A DNA stretch of 64,000 nucleotides from Paraburkholderia piptadeniae (GTDB lineage: Bacteria > Pseudomonadota > Gammaproteobacteria > Burkholderiales > Burkholderiaceae), in NCBI RefSeq assembly GCF_900007165.1, contig NZ_CYGY02000081.1:1-64000 (forward strand), in the 5' to 3' direction. A program made the translations under genes and the position numbers. The notes beneath the pieces were generated by a model. That model searched no databases and was not told the DNA's origin. It saw only the letters and a list, made by a program, of their open reading frames with translations. Shown piece by piece: positions 25,714 through 33,838 of this stretch. Position 1 is the first letter of the stretch. Each line of letters opens with the position of its first letter.

Positions 25714-26134
25714 TTAGCGAGCAACGTTTTGTTTGATATCCATGATCGCAGTTACCGTCCCGCGTTGGCCGCCAATAGCATTTTGAACAATGTATTCTTT
25801 TTTCATTCTCGCGAACGAGAGTCCAACGTTCTCGATGCCGTCGATGTATGACGTTGTCATTTCCCACGGACTTGCGCATAACCAGCCTGACTTCAGGAAT
25901 GTGCTTTCCAGTGAAGCAATAACTCGCGAGATTAGGACTTGCCTTGTCGATCAGGTGCGTAAACTCGAAGTCCGAGACTGTCGCCTTGCTAGCGCCGCCA
26001 CCCGATCCCGACATCATGAGCGACTGTTGCACGACCTTCCACGTCCAATCAATCACGTCGATCTCGTTTCTATGTATCGCATCTTGCGATTCGCCAGCAA
26101 TGCCTTGAATCTTGATGAAGATATCATGTGCCAT
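25714..26134 (-). pseudogene. hcp: Broken hcp (type VI secretion tube protein)
   Basis: The 5' part encodes a clear Hcp start (AHDIFIKIQGIAGESQDA, later IDKASPNLASYCFTGKHIPE and LVMRKSVGN). After about residue 91, near 25860, the frame changes. The correct C-terminal part continues in another frame (IDGIENVGLSFARMKKEY, then QNAIGGQRGTVTAIMD, IKQNVAR) to a TAA at 25714. About 20 residues normally found between MRKxxGN and the SLSF strand (the PLEYL region) are missing, so a deletion of some 50-60 bases removed them and shifted the frame. ATG 26134 has GGGAG upstream. No other T6SS gene is in the window, so this was an orphan hcp. Confidence 0.8.
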
Positions 26135-26296
26135 CAGCAAACTCCCTAGCCCAAAAAGATACTAAGTCAGCCTTATTAATAGTCTCAAATTATGCCATCG
26201 CGTATTAAGCCGTCTGGCACATATTAAATCAAGATTCCTAACATTAAATTGCGGACGAGTCCATTCTTCAAACATTGAATCAACGCGTCGCAGCCC

Positions 26297-28531
26297 CTAC
26301 GGCCACCCCGCCGCGAGCCGACTCGCCAACGCCTGCGCGCCCGGCATGTCGAGACGCAGCGATGCATACGCGCTGCGCTTCACATCGTCGGGCAAAGTCC
26401 AGTCCCATTTCTCGTTGTCGATGTTGCCGATCGCGCGCAATGCGTCGCGGGTCTGCGCGGGTGTCAGCGCCGCGATGCGTTGCAGCGCGTCCTTCACCGA
26501 ATCCGCGCCCGATGTGCGCACGCTGACCGTCGGACCCTGGTTCCATGCGTCGAGCCCTTCGGCGCGCAACAGCACGACGAGTGCATCGTTGATCCAATCG
26601 CCGGACCATGTCGCGAGTATCGTGCTCCCGCCGTGCGTGAACACCGCGCGCGAGGCCAGTTCGTTCGACGCGAAAAAGCGCCGCGCCTCTTCGAGCAGCT
26701 CGCGGCCCGTCGCATCGACGAACACGACGGGCTGTCCATCGTTCAGCACGTTGAACATCTCGCGCCGCACTTCGTCGTGCACGAGCGAGCCGCCACCGTC
26801 GAACACGGGCGGCACGCCGCCCTGGTCCGGCTTCACGTAGACGGTCTTCTTGCCCGCGTCGACTTCCTGCACGCGCCAGCGCTGCCCGCCGAACACGATG
26901 CCCTGGCCCGCCGTCAACGGCCTCGATACAGGCAGCGAGCCCAGCACCTTCGCGCCGGCGATGATGCGGAACTCGTCGTCGGTCGTGAACGACGCGTAGA
27001 ACTCGTAGTGATTGACGAGCCGCTCGCCCGCCACGCCGTGCAGCAGCAAGCCGCCCGCTTCCTGCACGAGCAGATCCTTCGCGCCGAGGCTGCGCAGGAT
27101 GGCCGCGAACGTCGCCTTGTCGATCGCACCGAACGGGCCGCTCGCGACCAGCGTGTCCCACAGTTCGCTCGCCGTCGCGCCGCCGCGTTCGGCGACGATC
27201 GACAGCACCTGTTGCACGAGCGTCGACGGATGCATGCCACTCGCGCGCGGCGGCTCGAACCAGCCGCGCAGCAGCAGATTCACCATCGCCACCGACTGCA
27301 CGAGGCTTTCGCGCAGCCGGTCCGACAGATCGGCGTCGCTGTGCAGCTCGGCCTCGACGCAATAGCAGCGCAGAATGGCCGCTTCGCCCTTGCGGCGGCC
27401 CGAGCGTCCGAGCCGCTGCCGCAAGCTCGCGACCGACGGCGGCGCCCCCACCTGCACGACGCTCTTCACTGCGCCGATGTCGATGCCCAGTTCGAGCGTC
27501 GTCGTACAGACGGCGCTCGCGGGCCGGTCGCCCGCCTTCAGCGCCTGCTCCGTCTGCTCGCGCAATTCCTTCGACAGGCTGCCGTGATGCGGCCAGAACT
27601 CGTTCGGGTAGCCGTCGCGTTCGCACGCGCGGCGCAACAGGTCGGCGTAAAGCTCGACCTGCCGGCGGCTGTTCGGAAAGATCAGATTGTTCGAGCCGCG
27701 CAGCGCCTTGTACATGTGATTCGCGACTTCGACGGTGCTGCCTGGCACGACGTCTTCGAGACCGGGATTCTCGATATCGGGCTCGAAGTGAACGCGCGGT
27801 GGCTTCTCGACATAGCCCTTGATCAGAATCTTCAATTCCTGGCCCGCGCTGCCCGATTCGATGATGTGCACGTTCTGCGCCGCTCGCGGCCGCAGAAATT
27901 CCGCGGCGAGGCGCATGTCGCCGAGCGTCGCCGACAGGCCGACGCGCGGCACGACGCGAGCGCACACGCGCTCGACACGCTGCATCAGCGACTGCAACTG
28001 CATGCCGCGCTCGGAGCCGATGAACGCATGCAGCTCATCGACGACGACGTAGCGCAGCGCGCCGAACGTCGCCGCCAGCGACGAGCCGCGCGTGACGAAC
28101 ATCGCTTCGAGCGATTCGGGCGTGATCAGCAGCACGCCCGCGGGCTTCTTCAGAAAGCGCTGCTTGCGGCCGGACGATACATCCCCATGCCAGCCGGTGA
28201 CGGGAATCTCCAGCGCTTCGCACAGATCGTCGAGCCGCGACCACTGATCGTTGATCAGCGCCTTCAGCGGACTGATGTAGAGCACCGATCCGCTGCACGG
28301 CTCGTCGCGCAGCAGGTTCGAAAGAATCGGGAGAAACGCGGCTTCCGTCTTGCCCGCCGCCGTCGCCGCCGCGATGATCACGTCGCGATCGGCGTCGATC
28401 AGCGCGGGCACCGCGCGTTCCTGCGCGTCGCGCAACTCGGTCCAGCCTTCGCGCCAGATCCAGCGACGAATGCGCTCGTCGAGCAGATCGAAGCTGCGCG
28501 AATCAGTTGAGCCGGAAGCTGGCGAGCTCAT
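26297..28531 (-). CDS. sngC: Shango SngC-like DEAD/DEAH-box helicase
   Basis: A 744-residue superfamily 2 helicase of the Lhr-like branch. Walker A is ATAAGKTEA (Lys61), motif II is DELH (165-168), motif III SATL (200-203), and motif VI QRLGRSGRRKG around 385. A winged-helix/Lhr-type C-terminal region follows. It is the last gene of a TerB, ATPase, helicase operon, which I recognise as the Shango anti-phage set. ATG 28531 lies inside the end of the ATPase gene (29-base overlap). It presumably acts on phage or damaged DNA under control of its partners; the mechanism is not established here. Confidence 0.8.
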   Translation of the reverse strand: MSSPASGSTDSRSFDLLDERIRRWIWREGWTELRDAQERAVPALIDADRDVIIAAATAAGKTEAAFLPILSNLLRDEPCSGSVLYISPLKALINDQWSRLDDLCEALEIPVTGWHGDVSSGRKQRFLKKPAGVLLITPESLEAMFVTRGSSLAATFGALRYVVVDELHAFIGSERGMQLQSLMQRVERVCARVVPRVGLSATLGDMRLAAEFLRPRAAQNVHIIESGSAGQELKILIKGYVEKPPRVHFEPDIENPGLEDVVPGSTVEVANHMYKALRGSNNLIFPNSRRQVELYADLLRRACERDGYPNEFWPHHGSLSKELREQTEQALKAGDRPASAVCTTTLELGIDIGAVKSVVQVGAPPSVASLRQRLGRSGRRKGEAAILRCYCVEAELHSDADLSDRLRESLVQSVAMVNLLLRGWFEPPRASGMHPSTLVQQVLSIVAERGGATASELWDTLVASGPFGAIDKATFAAILRSLGAKDLLVQEAGGLLLHGVAGERLVNHYEFYASFTTDDEFRIIAGAKVLGSLPVSRPLTAGQGIVFGGQRWRVQEVDAGKKTVYVKPDQGGVPPVFDGGGSLVHDEVRREMFNVLNDGQPVVFVDATGRELLEEARRFFASNELASRAVFTHGGSTILATWSGDWINDALVVLLRAEGLDAWNQGPTVSVRTSGADSVKDALQRIAALTPAQTRDALRAIGNIDNEKWDWTLPDDVKRSAYASLRLDMPGAQALASRLAAGWP

Positions 28532-29813
28532 CGTCGCTGTCGGGCGCGGCGTCGTTGACGATGTCGGCCGCGCCGCCCGTGTCGCGCTCGATTTCGAGCC
28601 CGCCGATCAGTTCGCGCCAATCCGCCGACGGGTTCTGCTCCAGCACGGCGAGAAAATTGATGAACGCGGTGATCGTCGTGCGCGGCGTGCGGAAGTACGC
28701 TTCGCCCAGACGCGTCGCGCAATGCGCCATGAACGCGGGAATCGCTTCCTCGGGCACGAGCGCCTTGCTCGCGTCACCGAATGCGTACACGAGGCGCAGC
28801 TTGTCGAGCAGCACGTAGAAATCTTCCGGCGTGAGCGCGGCGAGGCGGATCACGGGGCCGCTGTAGTCGACGAGTCCGTTCGTTGCGAACGCGTTTTCCG
28901 CGAGGCGCGATTGCAAGGCGGCGTAGCTGTACAGGCCGCGGCGCGTGTCGAGCAAAAACTCCGGCGTCCCGCCGAGCACGAAGCCGAGGCCCTCCGCCGT
29001 GCCTTGCAGCGAATCGTTCAGGATGCGCAGCAGCTGTTCGTAGTTCGCGTTGCGCGCCTGGAGATTCGCGAGCTTGTACAGGTTCACCATTTCGTCGAGG
29101 CACACCACCAGGCCGCTGTAGCCCGCGAGCCGCACGAAACGGCCGAGCAGCTTCAGCTGGTCGTACATGTTCGCGTCGTCGACGATCGTGCGCACGCCGA
29201 GCGCCTGGCGCGCGTCGGTGCGCGTCGAGAACTCGCCGCGCAGCCAGCGCACGGCATCGCTCTTCAGCTTCTCGTTGCCTTCGTCGAAGCCGCGGCAATA
29301 CGCGGCGATCACGTCGGCGAAATCATAGCCGTTGACCATCTCCGTCAACTGCGAGAGCTGCGCGCGGATCACTTCGTCGCTGGTACGGCCCGTCGCCTTC
29401 GCTTCCGTCTTCGCCTGGCCGATGAACTTCTCGACCACGCCGGAGAGCGCGCCGCCTTCGGGCTTCGTGCGCGTCGCCATGTTCTTCACGAGCTCCGCGT
29501 ACAGCGAGCGCGCCTGGCCGCCCGACGCGTGCAGACGCCGGTCCGGGTTCAGATCGCCGTGAACCGTGACGAGCTTTTTTTCGAGCGCGATTGAGCGCAC
29601 GAGGTTCAGGAAAAACGTCTTGCCCGCGCCATACTCGCCGACGACGATGCGAAACGCCGAGCCGCCGTCCGCGACGCGTTCGACATCCTTCAGCAGCGCT
29701 TCGAGTTCGCGAGCGCGGCCCACCTGGATCAGATGCTGCCCGATGCGCGGCACGACGCCGGCGCGCAGGGACTGCAGGACCGCATCGCGGTCCCTTGGGC
29801 GAATCGTTGTCAT
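28503..29813 (-). CDS. sngB: Shango SngB-like ATPase (DUF2791/BrxD-related)
   Basis: A 436-residue AAA-type ATPase related to BrxD of BREX systems (DUF2791). Walker A is GEYGAGKTFFLN (59-70) and Walker B is LVVCLDEMVNLYK with acidic pair 241-242. The C-terminal third carries helical sensor-like segments. ATG 29813 overlaps the TerB gene stop by four bases, and its own end overlaps the helicase gene, so the three proteins are made together and probably form a complex. Confidence 0.8.
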   Translation of the reverse strand: MTTIRPRDRDAVLQSLRAGVVPRIGQHLIQVGRARELEALLKDVERVADGGSAFRIVVGEYGAGKTFFLNLVRSIALEKKLVTVHGDLNPDRRLHASGGQARSLYAELVKNMATRTKPEGGALSGVVEKFIGQAKTEAKATGRTSDEVIRAQLSQLTEMVNGYDFADVIAAYCRGFDEGNEKLKSDAVRWLRGEFSTRTDARQALGVRTIVDDANMYDQLKLLGRFVRLAGYSGLVVCLDEMVNLYKLANLQARNANYEQLLRILNDSLQGTAEGLGFVLGGTPEFLLDTRRGLYSYAALQSRLAENAFATNGLVDYSGPVIRLAALTPEDFYVLLDKLRLVYAFGDASKALVPEEAIPAFMAHCATRLGEAYFRTPRTTITAFINFLAVLEQNPSADWRELIGGLEIERDTGGAADIVNDAAPDSDDELASFRLN

Positions 29814-32488
29814 GCAGCCAACCTTTGTGCGACTTCCTGATTGATTTCGACGGGATCATCCCCGTCCGTGAGCGGCTCGTCCCACTGATCGAGCGACGCC
29901 TCGTTTACCTGTTCGATCGCGCCGTCCAGCATCAGTTCGAGATGCGACGCGGCGGCGGCGAGTTCGGCGCGCGTCCACGACGCGCGCGTCACGAGCAGGC
30001 GCAGGAAGGACGAGTGCGCATCGTCGAGGCCGAGGAGCTGGGCTTGTGTTTCATCGTCAGTCTGCGCTGCTTCAGACGTCGTTGCTTCAGACGTTTGCTG
30101 CACTTCAGGCGCGGACGTTGCAGGTTCGGCGAGCATTTCGTGTTCCTCGTCGCGGACGGTTGCCTTCGCGTTCGCTTCGACGGGCGCGGGCGGCTGCGCT
30201 TCCATCGCGTGGCTGTGCGCCGCACCGGCCGCTCCATGCGCCTCGTCGACGAATACGTCCGCCAGCATCGCCGACACGCGCACCGTTTCCTCCTTCAGCG
30301 CGGCGATGCGCGTCGCGTCGAGGGCGAAGGCCGGCTTTGGCGCGGCGTGCTTCTGCGTATCGGCGTGCTTGTGCGCCCTCGCGTTCGCGCTCGCGCCCGC
30401 CGCCGATGCCGGCGCGCCGCTCGCGTGCTGGTGCAAATCCGTATAAAGACGCTGCGGATCGATGCCGAGCATCCGGTACACCTTTTCCAGCAGCCTCACT
30501 TCGTCGCGCGACACGACGCCGTCCGCGTTCGCCGTATGCACCAGAAACGATGCGATCGTCGTCTTCACGTCCTGCGACAGCGGCTCCAGCTTTTTCTTGA
30601 GCCCGGCAGCGGCCGTCGGTTGCGCAAGTTGCACGAGATTACGCGCTTTCAGCCGCGCGCGCTGCTGCGCTGACAGATGCGGCCACTGCTCGATCTGCCA
30701 CTCGATCACGGCCGTCTCGCGCTGAGTCGCATCGCCGTCCGCGCGTGCCACCGTCGCGGCCAGATCGACGATGATCGTCGCGACGTCGTACGCGTCGTCG
30801 GTATGCAACGGGGTCGCATCAGGCTCGATCGCGAACAGCGCGACGGCATCCGTCGGCTTCGGCGTGCGCGCGCCCAGGCGCACGTCGGGTTCGACGGCGA
30901 TCCCCGCCTCCGCCAGCGCCGTGATGAACACGACGGCCTTGTCGCGCGTCATCTTGCCGCCCGATCTGAAGCGCGCGAGCACCGCGCCGAACGTGCTGAC
31001 GACCGTGTCGTGTGCGACGTCGGCGGCGAGCGCGTCGATCGCATCGTGCGTCGCTCGCGGCCACATGTTCACGGGCAGCATCAGCGTCGCTTCGAGCGTG
31101 CCCTGCGCTTCCGGATAGCGACCGAGATAGCGGCTGTACGCGTCGAGCGCCGCAGCGCTCTCGTGCATCAGCAATTGCAGCTTGTTGCGCGTGCCGTTGA
31201 CGGCCGCGATATCGGGCAGCCCGACCAGAAAACCCGGCACGGGCACGCTCTTCAGCGCGCGGAACGACGGTTGCGGCGACGCGTCCAGCTTCGTCCGGTT
31301 GGCGGGCAGGATCATGCCATCGCCGAAGCGCTCGCGATACTGACGCATGAACACGCGGTCGAATTCCTCGGGACAGCGCGCGACGGCCGTGCGCCGCACC
31401 ATCATCGGATCGAGTTTCACCCACGCGAGCGCCCAGTCCGCCGGCAGCGGATGCTGGTCGAGCGCCGCCTGGCCGAACGCGACGCGCACGTTCAGCGGCA
31501 CCTGATAGCCCGTCGCCAGCCCGTCCGGCGCGGGCTGCCGATACATCCGCGTATGACGCGACGCCATCAGCGACAGCGCATCGAGCAGGCCGCGCACATG
31601 CTTTTGCCATGCGTAGTTCGCGTCGAGATTCAGCAGGCGGCGCAATTCTTTCGCGATCGCGTTGAATTCGTCGCCGCTCACCTTGCCCGCCGCGCCGTCG
31701 ACGAGCACGCGCCGTTCCAGCCCATACAGATAGAAGAACAGATAGCCGGTGTGGATATCCGATTTCCTGCGATCGGACGCGAGCCACTCGACGTATGTGC
31801 GGCGCTGCGCCGGTGTAAGCACACCGTAACTGAGCGCGGCGCTGCCGAGGCTCTCCGTCGGGTCCGCGTCCTCGCGAGCGAGATCGAAGCGCGCGTCGAT
31901 CACGCATGCTTCGATCGAATCGGCGTGCGAGCGCTGCACGTCGCCCGTGTAGAAAAAGCCTCCCTCGACCGCGATGCCGCCGATCTCCACGCTTTCGCCG
32001 GGCGCGATCCAGCGTGCGGACGGCCGCACGCCGCCGGGCGCGGGCCGGATGCGGAAGGCGTCGGCCGGCGCGCCGGATTCGGTCATCGATGCCAACGGCT
32101 CGTCGTCGTATGAGCCGGGAGAACTTGTCATGAAATCGCCTGGCTCAGCGTGAGCCTTGTGATATGCGGATGAAAACTGCGACGCGAAACGCGACGCCAG
32201 AAACGCCGGCGGCGCGGTGGAAGACTCGAGCGGTTCGCGGGCACGGCTTGCAGGGGCACGGGGCGCGGCGCGCGACGTGTTGTTCGATGCAAGCCTGATT
32301 GGGAACCAACGATAGCCGGCCAAAAGCGCCAGCGCCAAAACGATCAGATGGAAGATCCGCGCGTGCCACCCGACGCAAGAACGCCAAGCCTGAACAGTAC
32401 GCCAATGACGACAGCTGCGCCCCTCCCGATACTGCTTCGCCCGCGGCTCATTGTTCTCCCGTCCGCCGCCGGCAGCCGTCGCCGCCAC
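29810..32488 (-). CDS. sngA: Shango SngA-like TerB-domain membrane-anchored protein; 5' end uncertain
   Basis: Up to 892 residues. There is one membrane segment (44-63, IFHLIVLALALLAGY), a TerB-N domain (about 150-400, starting at ARWIAPGESVEIGG), a central TerB-like helical domain (about 565-660, VARADGDATQRETAVIEWQ) and a TerB-C domain (about 690-890). TerB modules bind metals and occur in stress and defence systems. The GTG at 32488 gives the open frame, but residues 1-42 look unnatural. A second frame from ATG 32451 (MSRGRSSIGRGAAVVIGVLF, with GGGAG upstream) looks like a genuine basic-hydrophobic N terminus and would need a one-base shift to join. So the gene may carry a 5' frameshift. 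Confidence 0.75.
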   Translation of the reverse strand: MAATAAGGGRENNEPRAKQYREGRSCRHWRTVQAWRSCVGWHARIFHLIVLALALLAGYRWFPIRLASNNTSRAAPRAPASRAREPLESSTAPPAFLASRFASQFSSAYHKAHAEPGDFMTSSPGSYDDEPLASMTESGAPADAFRIRPAPGGVRPSARWIAPGESVEIGGIAVEGGFFYTGDVQRSHADSIEACVIDARFDLAREDADPTESLGSAALSYGVLTPAQRRTYVEWLASDRRKSDIHTGYLFFYLYGLERRVLVDGAAGKVSGDEFNAIAKELRRLLNLDANYAWQKHVRGLLDALSLMASRHTRMYRQPAPDGLATGYQVPLNVRVAFGQAALDQHPLPADWALAWVKLDPMMVRRTAVARCPEEFDRVFMRQYRERFGDGMILPANRTKLDASPQPSFRALKSVPVPGFLVGLPDIAAVNGTRNKLQLLMHESAAALDAYSRYLGRYPEAQGTLEATLMLPVNMWPRATHDAIDALAADVAHDTVVSTFGAVLARFRSGGKMTRDKAVVFITALAEAGIAVEPDVRLGARTPKPTDAVALFAIEPDATPLHTDDAYDVATIIVDLAATVARADGDATQRETAVIEWQIEQWPHLSAQQRARLKARNLVQLAQPTAAAGLKKKLEPLSQDVKTTIASFLVHTANADGVVSRDEVRLLEKVYRMLGIDPQRLYTDLHQHASGAPASAAGASANARAHKHADTQKHAAPKPAFALDATRIAALKEETVRVSAMLADVFVDEAHGAAGAAHSHAMEAQPPAPVEANAKATVRDEEHEMLAEPATSAPEVQQTSEATTSEAAQTDDETQAQLLGLDDAHSSFLRLLVTRASWTRAELAAAASHLELMLDGAIEQVNEASLDQWDEPLTDGDDPVEINQEVAQRLAA

Positions 32489-32497
32489 GGTCGCGAC

Positions 32498-32518
32498 CTG
32501 TTTTAACAGTTGATTATA
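32498..32518 (-). promoter_or_regulatory. Candidate -10 box and small palindrome before the Shango operon
   Basis: On the minus strand TATAAT reads at 32518-32513, 25 bases before the GTG at 32488, with no good -35. CTGTT / AACAG (32498-32509) is a 5+2+5 inverted repeat just downstream, placed where an operator would sit. Confidence 0.4.
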
Positions 32519-32711
32519 TTATCTTTTCCAGGATCGCTCAGACGCCGCTCAACGCCTGTTTGCGACGCGCGGCGCGGCGAGCGCATCACGAATTCATGCC
32601 CTCGACGACGAGCATCCGATGACAACGGCATGAGTGCGGCAGCGCACGACAAGCTCATACCCAATTCGCATATTTCCGGGGTTTGTTTCGCGAACTGGAG
32701 TAGACTGGCGC

Positions 32712-32887
32712 TGTGTTGACCGCGCCGTTCACGCGGACAGTTCCGATACCGCCGAGTCCAGTTTTGCGCCGCATCCGGCGGCCCGCTAACTCGGTCATGC
32801 GTCGGACTTTTCACACCGTCTCTCAGGTTCTGGACGGCCCTCGGAATGCCAGAACCTATTCACGCCAGCGGAAGCTGGCGTCTTTTT
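32712..32887 (+). ncRNA. Candidate structured small RNA ending in an intrinsic terminator
   Basis: On the plus strand a nested fold can be drawn: AGTTCCGA (32739-32746) with TCGGACT (32802-32808), CCGAGT (32752-32757) with ACTCGG (32789-32794), and CGCCG / CGGCG around a CATC loop (32767-32780). A second stem, GGTTCTGG (32826-32833) with CCAGAACC (32849-32856), follows, then a terminator at 32862. No plausible plus-strand protein gene precedes this terminator. The 5' end is a guess. The RNA would be antisense to the 3' end of the rarD-like gene. Confidence 0.4.
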
Positions 32888-33838
32888 GTGCGCAGCGAGA
32901 AAGGACACGTTCTGCGCCGCCGTCCCTGCCCCCTGGTCGGCCTCCGCCGACGCGACGGGACGCCGCCGCACCGTCGCATATGTTGCCAGCGCGAGCCCGC
33001 ACCAGATCAGCCCGTAGCCCGTGAGATCAACGGTCGTCAGCCGTTCGTGGAAAACCGTGAGCGCGAGGATGAAGGTCACAGTCGGCGTCACGTATTGCAT
33101 CACGGCCGACTCGGTCAGCGAGACGAGCGGCATCGCGTACGCGTAAAGCGCGAGCGGCACGACCGTCAGCGGGCCCGCGAGCATCATCAGCACCGCCGCG
33201 CCCGCGCCCAACGACGTGAAGGCGAGCGCATGACTCGACGACAAAAACGCAAAGTAGCCGAGCGCGAACGGCATCATCACGACGGTCTCGCGCCAGGTGC
33301 TGACGATCGCGTTCTTCGTCGGCCACACCTTTCGGACCAGACCGAGCAGCGAGAACGTCACGGTGAGCATCACGGCGAACACGGGAACGCCGCCGTGCGC
33401 GTAGCACTGCACGACCGTGCCGGCCAGTCCGAGCGCAAGTGCTGCCGCTTTCAGACCGTTAAGCCTCTCGTTGAGAAATACAATGCCCAGCGCTGCCGAT
33501 AGCAGCGGGTTGAGGAAATAGCCGAGACTCGCCTGCAACGCATTGCCCGTCACCGACGCGAGGATATACACGACCCAGTTCGCCGACAGCAGCACGGCGG
33601 GCAACAGCGCGAGTGCGAACGAGCGCCAGCCGCCCATCTGCCGCCTCAACGCGGGCCTGAGCCCGATCGCCACCGACAGCATCGCGAACGACCAGAACAC
33701 GCGATGCGCGAGCATCTCCGGCGCGCTCACTTCCTTCAGATGCCAGTAGTACAGCGGCATCAGCCCCCACCAGCACAGCGCCACGAGCAGCGCGGCATAG
33801 CCGGTGCCTTCTTTCTGTTTCTGATCGTGTGCGTTCAT
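32795..33838 (-). CDS. rarD: RarD/EamA-family permease, last gene of the peptide-HDO operon
   Basis: A 347-residue ten-segment drug/metabolite transporter of the RarD type (opening GYAALLVALCWWGLMPLYYW; conserved pair ANWVVYILAS and ESAVMQYVTPT). The normal RarD core ends near residue 290 (LALATYATVRRR). The remaining 55 or so residues are polar and overlap a terminator-like hairpin on the other strand, so the tail is probably a read-through extension. ATG 33838 overlaps the aminotransferase stop. It may export the product of the upstream cluster, or be a general amino-acid exporter. Confidence 0.85.
   Translation of the reverse strand: MNAHDQKQKEGTGYAALLVALCWWGLMPLYYWHLKEVSAPEMLAHRVFWSFAMLSVAIGLRPALRRQMGGWRSFALALLPAVLLSANWVVYILASVTGNALQASLGYFLNPLLSAALGIVFLNERLNGLKAAALALGLAGTVVQCYAHGGVPVFAVMLTVTFSLLGLVRKVWPTKNAIVSTWRETVVMMPFALGYFAFLSSSHALAFTSLGAGAAVLMMLAGPLTVVPLALYAYAMPLVSLTESAVMQYVTPTVTFILALTVFHERLTTVDLTGYGLIWCGLALATYATVRRRPVASAEADQGAGTAAQNVSFLAAHKKTPASAGVNRFWHSEGRPEPERRCEKSDA
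32862..32887 (+). terminator. Intrinsic terminator inside the rarD-like reading frame
   Basis: Perfect 8-bp stem ACGCCAGC / GCTGGCGT with a GGAA loop, followed by CTTTTTG on the plus strand. It lies opposite the coding tail of the permease gene. Confidence 0.75.

Noticed and set aside
24875..26134. Low-GC patch as a prophage or insertion element
   Set aside because: No integrase, transposase, terminal repeats or target duplication seen; called only an accessory patch.
26480..28510. 676-codon plus-strand open frame opposite the helicase gene
   Set aside because: Arg/His/Gln-rich shadow translation typical of high-GC antisense frames; the minus-strand helicase has full motifs. Likewise 355-1230, 16484-17938 and 26280-27965.
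32713..33024. Plus-strand frame starting GTG at the base of the structured RNA
   Set aside because: It runs straight through an intrinsic terminator and into antisense of rarD; no ribosome site.
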